NCBI GenBank assembly: GCA_964551475.1
Contig: CAZKCI010000119.1
Location: 1-14,353, forward strand
DNA from: CAZKCI01 sp964551475
Lineage (GTDB): Bacteria > Auribacterota > Erginobacteria > Erginobacterales > CAZKCI01
Length of the DNA stretch: 14,353 nt
Reading direction: 5' to 3'
Each line of letters opens with the position of its first letter. The first letter of the stretch is position 1. This document shows positions 1-6,085 of this stretch, piece by piece. A program made the position numbers and the translations under genes. The notes beneath the pieces are model-generated. The model saw nothing but the letters and a program-made list of their open reading frames with translations, was not told the DNA's origin and made no database searches.

Positions 1-339
1 CAGATCAGACTTCCCCTGACCAAGCTGCAAGCCCGGGTGCTCTCATTCGCCCATGAGTTCATTCTGACCAAGCTCTATCCCCCGACGGTGATCGAGATCC
101 AGAAGGGGCTCGATGTATCCAACCCCGGCACCGTCCACAAAGTCCTCATCTCTCTTCAGCGCAAGGGATACGTCACCAAGGAGAAGGGGACGGCGCGGGG
201 TCTGCGGATCGCGCCGCTGGGCGAGGAGGTCTGCAGCCAGGAGAAGCAGATGAAACTCGAACTCGAACACTACCAGCCGTCTCAACCAATCACCGGCACC
301 GGAGGCCGCAATGAAAGCAGCTCAGGAAATCCTGCATGA
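1..339 (+). CDS. LexA-like winged-helix DNA-binding protein (5' end outside window)
   Basis: The frame is open from base 1, so the true start lies upstream; 112 residues are visible. They resemble the N-terminal DNA-binding domain of LexA: an LT-x-x-Q-x-x-VL-x-F opening (from base 16), YPPT followed by an EI helix, a GTVHKVL recognition-helix region, then LQRKGYVTKEKGTARG, matching the usual KGYI-x-R-x-x-G-x-x-RG wing. After the wing the protein ends within about 45 polar residues. There is no LexA peptidase domain: no Ala-Gly cleavage site and no Ser/Lys dyad. It is therefore a short LexA-type winged-helix protein rather than full LexA, and self-cleavage is not expected. A GTG at 37 lies inside the domain and is not a credible start. 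Its 3' end overlaps the next ORF by 29 bases. A role in regulating the downstream kamA region is inference. Confidence 0.75.
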   Translation, partial: QIRLPLTKLQARVLSFAHEFILTKLYPPTVIEIQKGLDVSNPGTVHKVLISLQRKGYVTKEKGTARGLRIAPLGEEVCSQEKQMKLELEHYQPSQPITGTGGRNESSSGNPA

Positions 340-493
340 AGATTGCAGCGTGAACCGTCGCTATCTGATCGAGATGGGAGGTCAGACCTATCAGGCCACG
401 TTCACCGGCTATCACAACAACAATCAGTATTCGCCCACCTTCGAAATCACGGGGCGCGCGGACGAGTTCCGGATCCTCCGGGAGCTCGAGTAG
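311..493 (+). CDS. small protein of unknown function, 60 aa
   Basis: I do not recognise this protein. The ATG at 311 has a good Shine-Dalgarno sequence, GGAGG at 301-305, five bases upstream. The frame overlaps the end of the LexA-like gene by 29 bases, an arrangement typical of translational coupling. The product is polar, with no signal peptide or membrane segment. Its middle alternates as beta strands would (RRYLIEMGG, QTYQATFTGY, YSPTFEITGRA), with an unusual YHNNNQY turn, and it ends in DEFRILRELE. kamA starts 30 bases after its stop. It may be a small partner of the winged-helix protein, but nothing in the sequence proves this. The well-placed ribosome site is the main reason to believe it is translated. 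Confidence 0.55.
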   Translation: MKAAQEILHEDCSVNRRYLIEMGGQTYQATFTGYHNNNQYSPTFEITGRADEFRILRELE

Positions 494-523
494 CCGCTCG
501 AGCCCCGCCCGGAGACTATTATA

Positions 524-1840
524 ATGCGCGCCCAGGTTCTCACCCGCATCAATGCCGACGACAGCGCCGCCGAGGCGCCCGAGGAGCCTCCGAACCGAGG
601 CGCCTTGTCCCTGTCCCTCGCTCCGGCCCCCCACGGGCCGGAGGCGGTTTTCGCGCCCCCAGCGCCGGCGGGCTACTCACTTCCCCATAACCGTTTCCTG
701 CGCACCAGCCGGCGCACCCTCTCCTTCCGGCGGACCTTCTTCCCCGAGGTGGCCGATCAGGACTGGAACGACTGGCGCTGGCAGTGCCGCAACCGCGTCC
801 GCCTCCCCGAGGACCTGGAGCGGATGCTCGTCCTTTCCCCCCCTGAGCGCGCCGCGCTCCAGGGCGGCGGGTCGCTTCTTCCCGTCGGAGTCACTCCCTA
901 CTACCTGAGCCTGGTTTCCCCCGACGATCCCCTCCATCCCCTGCGCCGGGCGGTGATTCCGACCACGGCCGAGTTCCAGCGCTCCGCCGGCGAGGCCGAC
1001 GACCCGCTGGGCGAAGACTCCCAGTCCCCGGTGCCCGGCCTGGTCCACCGCTACCCGGACCGCGTTCTTCTCCTGGTCTCCGACTTCTGCTCCACCTACT
1101 GCCGCTACTGCACGCGCTCCCGGGTGGTCGGCCACGGAACGATCCGGCCCAACGCCGACCGCCTGGAGGAGGCTTTTGCGTACATCCGCTCCTCGCCCTC
1201 CGTCCGCGACGTCCTTCTCTCCGGCGGCGATCCCTTGAGCTTGAGCGACGAGAAACTCGACTGGATCCTGGGGAGCCTGCGCGCCATCCCCCACGTGGAG
1301 ATGATCCGGATCGGGACCAAGGTCCCGGCGGTGCTGCCCCAGCGGGTCACGCCCAAACTCTGCCGGACCCTGCGCCGCCATCACCCGCTCTGGATGAGTC
1401 TCCATTTCATGCACCCGGAGGAATGCACGCCCGAGACCTACCGGGCCTGCGTCATGCTCGCCGACGCCGGGATCCCGCTGGGATCCCAGACCGTCCTTCT
1501 CCGGGGTATCAACGACGACGCGGAGACGATGAAAACCCTGCTCCACCGCCTGCTGATGATGCGGGTCCGTCCGTATTACCTGTATCAATGCGATCCCATC
1601 TCGGGCTCGGCGCACTTCCGCACGCCGGTGGAGAAGGGGCTGGAGATCATCCGGAAGCTGAGGGGCTTCACCTCCGGCTACGCCGTCCCCACCTACGTCA
1701 TCGACGCCCCCGGCGGGGGCGGCAAGATCCCGCTCATGCCCGACGCCGTCATCGGCCGCGACGACGATTCCCTTCTGCTCCGGAACCACGAGGACAAGAT
1801 CTTCCGCTATCCGGACCCCCAGCCGGAGTGCGAGGCGTAG
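524..1840 (+). CDS. kamA: lysine 2,3-aminomutase-type radical SAM/PLP enzyme
   Basis: Lysine 2,3-aminomutase converts L-lysine to beta-lysine using a 4Fe-4S cluster, S-adenosylmethionine and PLP. The 438-aa product carries the cluster motif C189-x3-C193-x2-C196 and an SGGDPL motif at 233-238. D357 in YQCD and D394 in VIDAPGGGGK match the two substrate-binding aspartates of the clostridial enzyme, and K401 matches the PLP lysine. Keeping both aspartates favours lysine over glutamate as substrate. Conservation begins near residue 64 and runs through DWNDWRWQ-RNR to the end; the first ~50 residues are a Pro/Ala-rich extension of unknown role. The C-terminal CxCxxC zinc cluster of the clostridial protein is absent, though C309 matches its other zinc cysteine. 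GGAG at 511-514 lies nine bases before the ATG. EpmB (EF-P modification) is less likely because the protein is longer and no EF-P or EpmA gene lies nearby. Two ATP-grasp genes follow on the same strand. Confidence 0.9.
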   Translation: MRAQVLTRINADDSAAEAPEEPPNRGALSLSLAPAPHGPEAVFAPPAPAGYSLPHNRFLRTSRRTLSFRRTFFPEVADQDWNDWRWQCRNRVRLPEDLERMLVLSPPERAALQGGGSLLPVGVTPYYLSLVSPDDPLHPLRRAVIPTTAEFQRSAGEADDPLGEDSQSPVPGLVHRYPDRVLLLVSDFCSTYCRYCTRSRVVGHGTIRPNADRLEEAFAYIRSSPSVRDVLLSGGDPLSLSDEKLDWILGSLRAIPHVEMIRIGTKVPAVLPQRVTPKLCRTLRRHHPLWMSLHFMHPEECTPETYRACVMLADAGIPLGSQTVLLRGINDDAETMKTLLHRLLMMRVRPYYLYQCDPISGSAHFRTPVEKGLEIIRKLRGFTSGYAVPTYVIDAPGGGGKIPLMPDAVIGRDDDSLLLRNHEDKIFRYPDPQPECEA

Positions 1841-1896
1841 ATATCACCCCCGGGATTCAGGGGAGAAGTTTTCCAACCGAGAACCGGAAAAATCCG

Positions 1897-2034
1897 AAAT
1901 CCGAATATCGAAATCCCTGCCTGCCGGCAGGCAGGCGAAACAAATCCGAATATCGAAATTCGAAACCGCAGCAGCGTAGGCCAGCCGGCCATTTCGAATT
2001 TTTCAGCTTGTCTCGTATTTCGATATTCGGATTT
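1897..2034. repeat. intergenic inverted/direct repeat cluster
   Basis: The 18-base unit AAATCCGAATATCGAAAT occurs at 1897-1914 and 1942-1959, and its exact reverse complement at 2017-2034. A further inner pair, AAATTCGAAA at 1956-1965 against ATTTCGAATTT at 1991-2001, extends the pairing, so 1942-2034 could fold as a long interrupted hairpin. The AT-rich unit contrasts sharply with the GC-rich genes either side. It fills most of the gap between kamA and the first ATP-grasp gene and ends 14 bases before that gene's ATG. It is probably a dispersed non-coding repeat; copies elsewhere in the genome cannot be seen here. Confidence 0.85.
1916..1935. repeat. 20-bp perfect GC palindrome within the repeat cluster
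   Basis: CCTGCCTGCCGGCAGGCAGG is perfectly self-complementary and separates the two direct copies of the AT-rich unit. Related CCTGCC or GGCAGGC words recur inside the REP-like elements at 5809-5932 and 7244-7387 and near 4188-4197, so it looks like a common building block of this genome's intergenic repeats. Confidence 0.85.
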
Positions 2035-2048
2035 CGAGTTTAATTTTT

Positions 2049-3074
2049 ATGCGCATTGGCTTGACCTACGATCTCCGCTCCGAGTATCTCGCCGCCGGAT
2101 TCTCCCCGGAGGAGACGGCGGAGTTCGACCGGGACGACACCATCGCCGCCCTCGAGGAGACGCTGCGCTCGCTGGGCCATGAGGTCGTCCGGATCGGGAA
2201 CGCCTTCCGCCTGGTCGGGCTGCTGGTCCGGAAGGAGCGCTGGGACCTGGTCTTCAACATCGCCGAGGGGATGCGCGGGATCGGCCGGGAAGCGCTCGTC
2301 CCCGCCCTGCTCGACCTCTACGACATCCCCTACGCTTTCTCCGATCCGCTGGTTCTCGCTCTGAGCCTGCACAAGGGGATGACCAAGCGGGTGATCCGGG
2401 ACGCCGGTCTGCCCACGCCGGACTTCGTCCTGGCCGAGCGCCCCGAGGATCTCGAGCGGATCGCCTTCCCTTCTCCCTACTTCGCCAAGCCGGTGGCCGA
2501 AGGGACGAGCAAGGGGATCTCCGCCGACTCGGTCGTCCGCCGGAAAGAGGACCTGCTCCCCCTCTGCCGCCGCCTCTGGTCCCGCTTCCGCCAGCCGGTC
2601 CTGGTCGAAGAGCACCTGTCGGGGCGCGAGTTCACGGTCGGGATTGTGGGGACGGGGGATAAGGCCGAGGCGCTGGGCGCGCTGGAAATCAACACCCTCC
2701 CCGACGCTGACGCGGAGGCCTACACCTACCGCAACAAGGAGCAGTACGAGAAGCTCATCACCTACCGCCTCGCCGACCCCTGCGCCCCGGAAGTGGGGGA
2801 GGGGACGGCCATCGCGCTCAAGGCCTGGCGGGTGCTGGGCTGCCGGGACGGCGGACGGGCGGACATCCGCTGCAACCGGGACGGGAAGCCGTTCTTTCTC
2901 GAGGTGAATCCGCTGGCCGGCCTGCACCCCGTTCATTCCGACCTGTCGATCCTCGCCGGGAAGCGGGGGCTTTCCTACCGGGATCTGATCGATCGCATCC
3001 TGCGCTCCGCCCTGGAGAGACTCGGCTCATCAGGCCGCGTTTCCTTGAGAGAGAACTGTCGTCCAATAGATTAG
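2049..3074 (+). CDS. D-Ala-D-Ala ligase-like ATP-grasp ligase (first of pair)
   Basis: ATP-grasp ligases of this fold activate a carboxylate with ATP and join it to an amine. The 341-aa protein shows the family's order: an N-terminal segment (MRIGLTYDLR), VFNIAEG at 68-74, a lid/hinge region with K109 and K113 (HKGMTKR), LPTPDF at 121-126, the ATP-binding strand AKPVAEGTSKGIS at 146-158, VEEH at 186-189, GRADIR at 269-274, and the metal site FLEVNPLAGLHP at 283-294, equivalent to the Ddl ExN motif. Many databases would call it D-alanine-D-alanine ligase, but pairing with kamA and a second ligase suggests another amino acid substrate. No clear Shine-Dalgarno sequence precedes the ATG; the upstream bases are AT-rich repeat, so translation may be weak or A/T-assisted. 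It follows kamA after 208 bases filled by the repeat cluster. Substrate is unknown. Confidence 0.85.
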   Translation: MRIGLTYDLRSEYLAAGFSPEETAEFDRDDTIAALEETLRSLGHEVVRIGNAFRLVGLLVRKERWDLVFNIAEGMRGIGREALVPALLDLYDIPYAFSDPLVLALSLHKGMTKRVIRDAGLPTPDFVLAERPEDLERIAFPSPYFAKPVAEGTSKGISADSVVRRKEDLLPLCRRLWSRFRQPVLVEEHLSGREFTVGIVGTGDKAEALGALEINTLPDADAEAYTYRNKEQYEKLITYRLADPCAPEVGEGTAIALKAWRVLGCRDGGRADIRCNRDGKPFFLEVNPLAGLHPVHSDLSILAGKRGLSYRDLIDRILRSALERLGSSGRVSLRENCRPID

Positions 3075-3079
3075 ATGAT

Positions 3080-3147
3080 TGTGGGAGCGGCGTCCCCGCC
3101 GCGATCCTGCCGGAGCGAACGGATCGGGGCGAGACGCCCCTCCCACA
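3080..3147. repeat. REP-doublet-like element A (68 bp)
   Basis: The element begins TGTGGGAGCGGCGTC and ends GACGCCCCTCCCACA, so its ends are inverted copies with one mismatch in 15. Each half is itself a hairpin: GCGGCG-TCCC-CGCCGC on the left, and on the opposite strand GGGGCG-TCT-CGCCCC on the right. GATC follows each stem. This layout (GTGGGAG head, GC hairpin, GATC tail, two copies inverted) resembles REP/REPIN elements of pseudomonads. It fills the gap between the two ATP-grasp genes. Confidence 0.8.
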
Positions 3148-3176
3148 TTGATAACCTCTGCCGCGAGTCTTTACCC

Positions 3177-4172
3177 ATGTTCGTCGCTATAGTTCTCAAC
3201 GCCGTTTCTCCCCGGGCCGGTCCGGAAGACCGGGATCTTCTCGTCCAGGCGGACGCGGTGGAGGGAGCGCTCCGCCGCCTCGGGCACCGGACGATCCGTC
3301 TCACCGCGACGCTCGACCTGGCCGCCTTGCGTCGGAGGATCCTTCGCTGGCGCCCCGGCGCGGTCTTCAACCTGGTCGAGGAGCTGGACGGGAGCGGATC
3401 CCTGATCCATCTCGTCCCCTCCCTGGTGGAGAGCCTGGCTGTCCACCGCACAGGATCCTCCGCTGCCGCCCTCCTCCTCACCTCGCACAAGATCTGGGCC
3501 AAGCGGATCCTCCTCGGCGGAGGTCTCCCCACACCGCCCTGGCTGGAATCCGGCGGGGAGAGATTGTCCGGGGCGAGGGCTGGGCGTCCCGAGTCATTCA
3601 TCGTCAAGGCGGTCTGGGAGCACGCCTCCTTCGGCCTTGATGACGGGATGGTGGCGCGGATGATCTCGCCCGCGCGCTTGCGCGCCCGGATCGCCTCCGC
3701 CGCGCGCCGCTTTGGCCGGGAGATGTTCGCCGAGGGCTATATCCCGGGGCGGGAGTTCAACGTCTCTCTGCTCGCCGTCCCTTCCGGCGTGGAAATCTTG
3801 CCCCTGGCCGAGATCGATTTCTCCGCCTTTCCCCGGGGGAAACCGAGGATCGTGGGATACCGGGCGAAATGGGAGGAGCGGTCGTTTGAGTTCTCCCACA
3901 CCCCCCGCCGCTTCGATTTTCCCTCCGCCGACCGCCCGCTCCTCGCTCGCCTGCGCCGCGCCGCCCGGGATTGCTGGGACCTCTTCGGCCTCTCCGGCTA
4001 CGCCCGCGTCGACTTCCGCGCGGACGGCAGGGGGAGGGTCTGGATACTCGAGGTGAACGCCAACCCCTGCCTGGCCCCGGACGGCGGATTTGCCTTCGCC
4101 GCCGGGCGTTCCGGCCGATCCTACGACGAGACCGTCCGGGCCATCCTCGCCGCCGCCCGAAAGAAGTTGTAA
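3177..4172 (+). CDS. ATP-grasp ligase, D-Ala-D-Ala ligase-like (second of pair)
   Basis: The frame extends upstream to 3075, but those 34 codons translate REP element A, so I place the start at the ATG at 3177, giving 331 aa that open like the family (MFVAIVLNAVS). Visible motifs: VFNLVEELDG at 63-72, HKIWAKR at 104-110, LPTPPW at 117-122, the ATP-binding strand FIVKAVWEHASFGLD at 141-155, the GREFNVS strand at 191-197, ARVDFR at 276-281, and the metal-binding ILEVNANPCL at 290-299. The glycine-rich loop is replaced by WEHASFG, unlike the first ligase, and the two proteins are clearly paralogous families rather than a recent duplication. No good Shine-Dalgarno sequence is seen. The likely role is a second amide- or peptide-bond-forming step beside the first ligase and kamA; the substrate is inferred, not shown. 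Confidence 0.82.
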   Translation: MFVAIVLNAVSPRAGPEDRDLLVQADAVEGALRRLGHRTIRLTATLDLAALRRRILRWRPGAVFNLVEELDGSGSLIHLVPSLVESLAVHRTGSSAAALLLTSHKIWAKRILLGGGLPTPPWLESGGERLSGARAGRPESFIVKAVWEHASFGLDDGMVARMISPARLRARIASAARRFGREMFAEGYIPGREFNVSLLAVPSGVEILPLAEIDFSAFPRGKPRIVGYRAKWEERSFEFSHTPRRFDFPSADRPLLARLRRAARDCWDLFGLSGYARVDFRADGRGRVWILEVNANPCLAPDGGFAFAAGRSGRSYDETVRAILAAARKKL

Positions 4173-4231
4173 GCTATAAGTTGTAAGGCAGGCAGGGCGC
4201 TGTTTTCCTTGCCACCTATAACCTACAACTA
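4164..4231 (-). terminator. wobble-paired hairpin at the convergent gene ends
   Basis: Bases 4212-4230 pair with 4165-4183. On minus-strand RNA, 18 of 19 positions pair, three of them as G-U; on plus-strand RNA those three become A-C mismatches. The stem starts at the stop codon of the amidase gene (4229-4231) and is followed on the minus strand by a mildly U-rich stretch, so it could act as that gene's terminator. AAGTTGTAAG also occurs twice directly (4164-4173, 4178-4187). The loop is long and there is no strong U tract, so termination is a guess. Confidence 0.35.
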
Positions 4232-5806
4232 TTCTGCTTGCCCCTCTGCCTTCCCCAGGTAACTGACGATTCCCGCCGCGATCGCCGCGGCGGCGCGATC
4301 CAAAAAATCGGGGGCGATGATCCGGGACTCGTCTTCCGGATTGGAGAGGAAGGCGGTCTCCACCAGGGCGGAGACGAGAGAGGGCGAGCGCAGGACGGCC
4401 AGGCTTCTCCAGCGGACGCCGTTGTCCTTGAGCTTGAGTACCGCGAGCGATTTCTGAAGGGAGCGGGCGAGTTCGAGTGAGGGCGGCTGGTAGTGATAGA
4501 CGGCAAAGCCCGTCTTCTCGCGCGGATCCTCGGTCGCGGCGACGGAATTGAAGTGGAGGGAGACGAGGAGGTCGGCTTCGGACTGGAGGGCGAAATCCAC
4601 CCGGCGGTCGAGCGCAACCGACCGGTCGTCCTCCCGGGTGAGGAGGACGACCGCTCCCGCCGCCGTCAGCCGTTCCGCCAGGGCCCGGGCCAGAAGCAGG
4701 TTCGCCTCCTTCTCCTCGACGCCCATGGGCGAGACCGCCCCCTCCTGCTCGCCCCCGTGACCGGGATCGATCGCCACCACGGACCCGGTCACCCCTCGCG
4801 GCCGATCCTTCCAGGAGAGCTCGTAGCGGCCGTTGCGCCAGATGAGTGACCAGCGGCGGCAGAGGAGGGAGCCGGAGAGGGAATAGGACGCCCGCCCGTC
4901 CTCCTCCTGGTTCCAGCGGCAGGCGATGTCGCCGTTCCCCAGGTTGATCTCGGAGGTCCCCACGGAGGCGTTGTAGAAGGTCACCCGGAGCTCGCCCGGG
5001 GAGAACGACTCCGCTTCGGCCGGGATCCGTCGCGGGACGGAGAAAAGGAGAGGGCCGCCGGGCCCGTCGAGGACGACGTTGCCGATGACGGCGGGATCGG
5101 CGGGGTAGGTCCCCTCCAACGTGACCGCTCCGGCGTCGACGAGGGCGCTCAAGTTCCGGGACAGCTCGACGCGGTAGGAGTCTTGCTCGCGGCCGAGGAT
5201 CTTGAGGAGCGTACCCGGCCCGGCATCGAGGAGGCGGGCGCCCCCGGAGACGACCTGGAGGGGGGCGGCCGGGCCGGAGACCTTTCCCTGCCGCGGCCGG
5301 CGGAATTTCTCCCCGATCGCCTTCTGCTTCTCCGCTTTTACGGCCGGCTTCTCCCGTGCGATCTCGATCCGGTAGTCGGTCGCGCCGTCGGTGCTGCGGA
5401 CGGAGAGTTCGACGGTGTTCACGCCCGCCGAGAGCTTGATCCTCTCCGCGAACGATCCGGCGGGAGAGAGGGCGATTTCTTCCCCGGCGATCTCGAGACG
5501 GGCGCCCGCTTCCACTCTTCCGGAGAGGCGGATCGCCGCCTCCGTCGTCTGCGTCTCCTCCAGCGCCGGGGAGGTGAGGAGGAGGCCGGGTCCGCCGGTC
5601 GTCTCCCGGTCGGTCCGGTAGCCGCCGCCCTCGCCGGAGGACCTCCTCAAAACGATACCCCAGCGGACCTCGGGGACATGGAACGGGAACGAGGAGGAGG
5701 GCTCGCCGGCTGGGGTCGGGGCGGCGATGAGGAAGGCGAGCGTTGAAATCGCCCCGGTGTGCAGGATGGAAATCGTCGCTCGCGAATTCATCCGATTGCT
5801 GCGCAT
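4229..5806 (-). CDS. exported N-acetylmuramoyl-L-alanine amidase (Amidase_3)
   Basis: Amidase_3 enzymes are zinc hydrolases that cut the bond between N-acetylmuramic acid and the stem peptide during cell separation or wall turnover. The 525-aa product has an N-terminal hydrophobic signal segment (about residues 10-33), a long region from about 40 to 340, and the catalytic domain from 342 to the end. Zinc ligands are visible as H350 in DPGHGG, E367 in KEANL and H418 in LVSLHFN; the catalytic glutamate is E483 in VETAFLSNPEDE. The middle region contains beta-rich segments (about 88-150 and 185-230) that may be Ig-like and SH3-like wall-binding domains. The ATG at 5806 lies three bases from REP element B and lacks a clear Shine-Dalgarno sequence; an in-frame ATG at 5791 would also leave a signal peptide. 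It converges with the second ATP-grasp gene, 56 bases apart. Confidence 0.9.
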   Translation of the reverse strand: MRSNRMNSRATISILHTGAISTLAFLIAAPTPAGEPSSSFPFHVPEVRWGIVLRRSSGEGGGYRTDRETTGGPGLLLTSPALEETQTTEAAIRLSGRVEAGARLEIAGEEIALSPAGSFAERIKLSAGVNTVELSVRSTDGATDYRIEIAREKPAVKAEKQKAIGEKFRRPRQGKVSGPAAPLQVVSGGARLLDAGPGTLLKILGREQDSYRVELSRNLSALVDAGAVTLEGTYPADPAVIGNVVLDGPGGPLLFSVPRRIPAEAESFSPGELRVTFYNASVGTSEINLGNGDIACRWNQEEDGRASYSLSGSLLCRRWSLIWRNGRYELSWKDRPRGVTGSVVAIDPGHGGEQEGAVSPMGVEEKEANLLLARALAERLTAAGAVVLLTREDDRSVALDRRVDFALQSEADLLVSLHFNSVAATEDPREKTGFAVYHYQPPSLELARSLQKSLAVLKLKDNGVRWRSLAVLRSPSLVSALVETAFLSNPEDESRIIAPDFLDRAAAAIAAGIVSYLGKAEGQAE

Positions 5807-5808
5807 TC

Positions 5809-5932
5809 TGTGGGAGCGACATTCCTGCCTGCCCCGATCTATCGGGGTCGCGATCCGAGCCGGCCTGGATCGGGGCCCCGATTTTTATATACAACTTATA
5901 GTCATCGGGGCAGGCGAGACGCCCCTCCCACA
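5809..5932. repeat. REP-doublet-like element B (124 bp)
   Basis: It starts TGTGGGAGCGAC and ends GACGCCCCTCCCACA, the same right end as element A. Internally it carries GCCCCGATCTATCGGGG and GGATCGGGGCCCCGATTTTT hairpin words and the sequence ATAGTCATCGGGGCAGGC. The 24 bases at 5867-5890 are identical to 7321-7344 in element C. It lies immediately upstream of the amidase start, where it probably forms part of that gene's leader. Confidence 0.8.
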
Positions 5933-5945
5933 GAAAAAATGAAGT

Positions 5946-6081
5946 GATCAGTAATCAGCGATCAGCAGGTATGGCCACGCTCATTCGTGCGTATTCGTGA
6001 AAATTCGTGGAATTTATCGACGAGCCCAGCCCGAGCCGATTCGCGAAATTCGCGGTCTTGCTGGAAATTCGCGGGATTCGT
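5946..6081. repeat. degenerate GATCAG and ATTCGYG short-word repeats
   Basis: GATCAG/AATCAG words cluster at about 5946-5967 (again near 7409-7430). ATTCGTG or ATTCGCG words follow at 5983, 5993, 6003, 6039, 6048 and 6067, with a related ATTCGTA at 6076, mostly 9-10 bases apart. The block lies between the end of the phospholipase D gene and element B. No reading frame here looks like protein; I see nothing else in it. Confidence 0.6.
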
Positions 6082-6085
6082 AGTA

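Noticed and set aside
520..525. TATAAT as a -10 box for kamA
   Set aside because: It overlaps the start codon at 524, so it could not drive a transcript starting before that ATG. The ribosome site at 511-514 implies transcription from upstream.
677..1789. A 370-codon minus-strand open frame opposite kamA
   Set aside because: kamA is near full-length similar to known aminomutases; the opposite frame is a GC-bias shadow.
524..1840. EpmB (EF-P lysine aminomutase) or glutamate 2,3-aminomutase
   Set aside because: EpmB is shorter and needs EpmA/EF-P partners not seen here; glutamate 2,3-aminomutase replaces the two lysine-binding aspartates, which are kept here.
3594..5894. A 766-codon minus-strand open frame covering the amidase and part of the second ATP-grasp gene
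   Set aside because: Arg/Gly/Pro-rich shadow translation in the wrong frame; the amidase frame has all family motifs.
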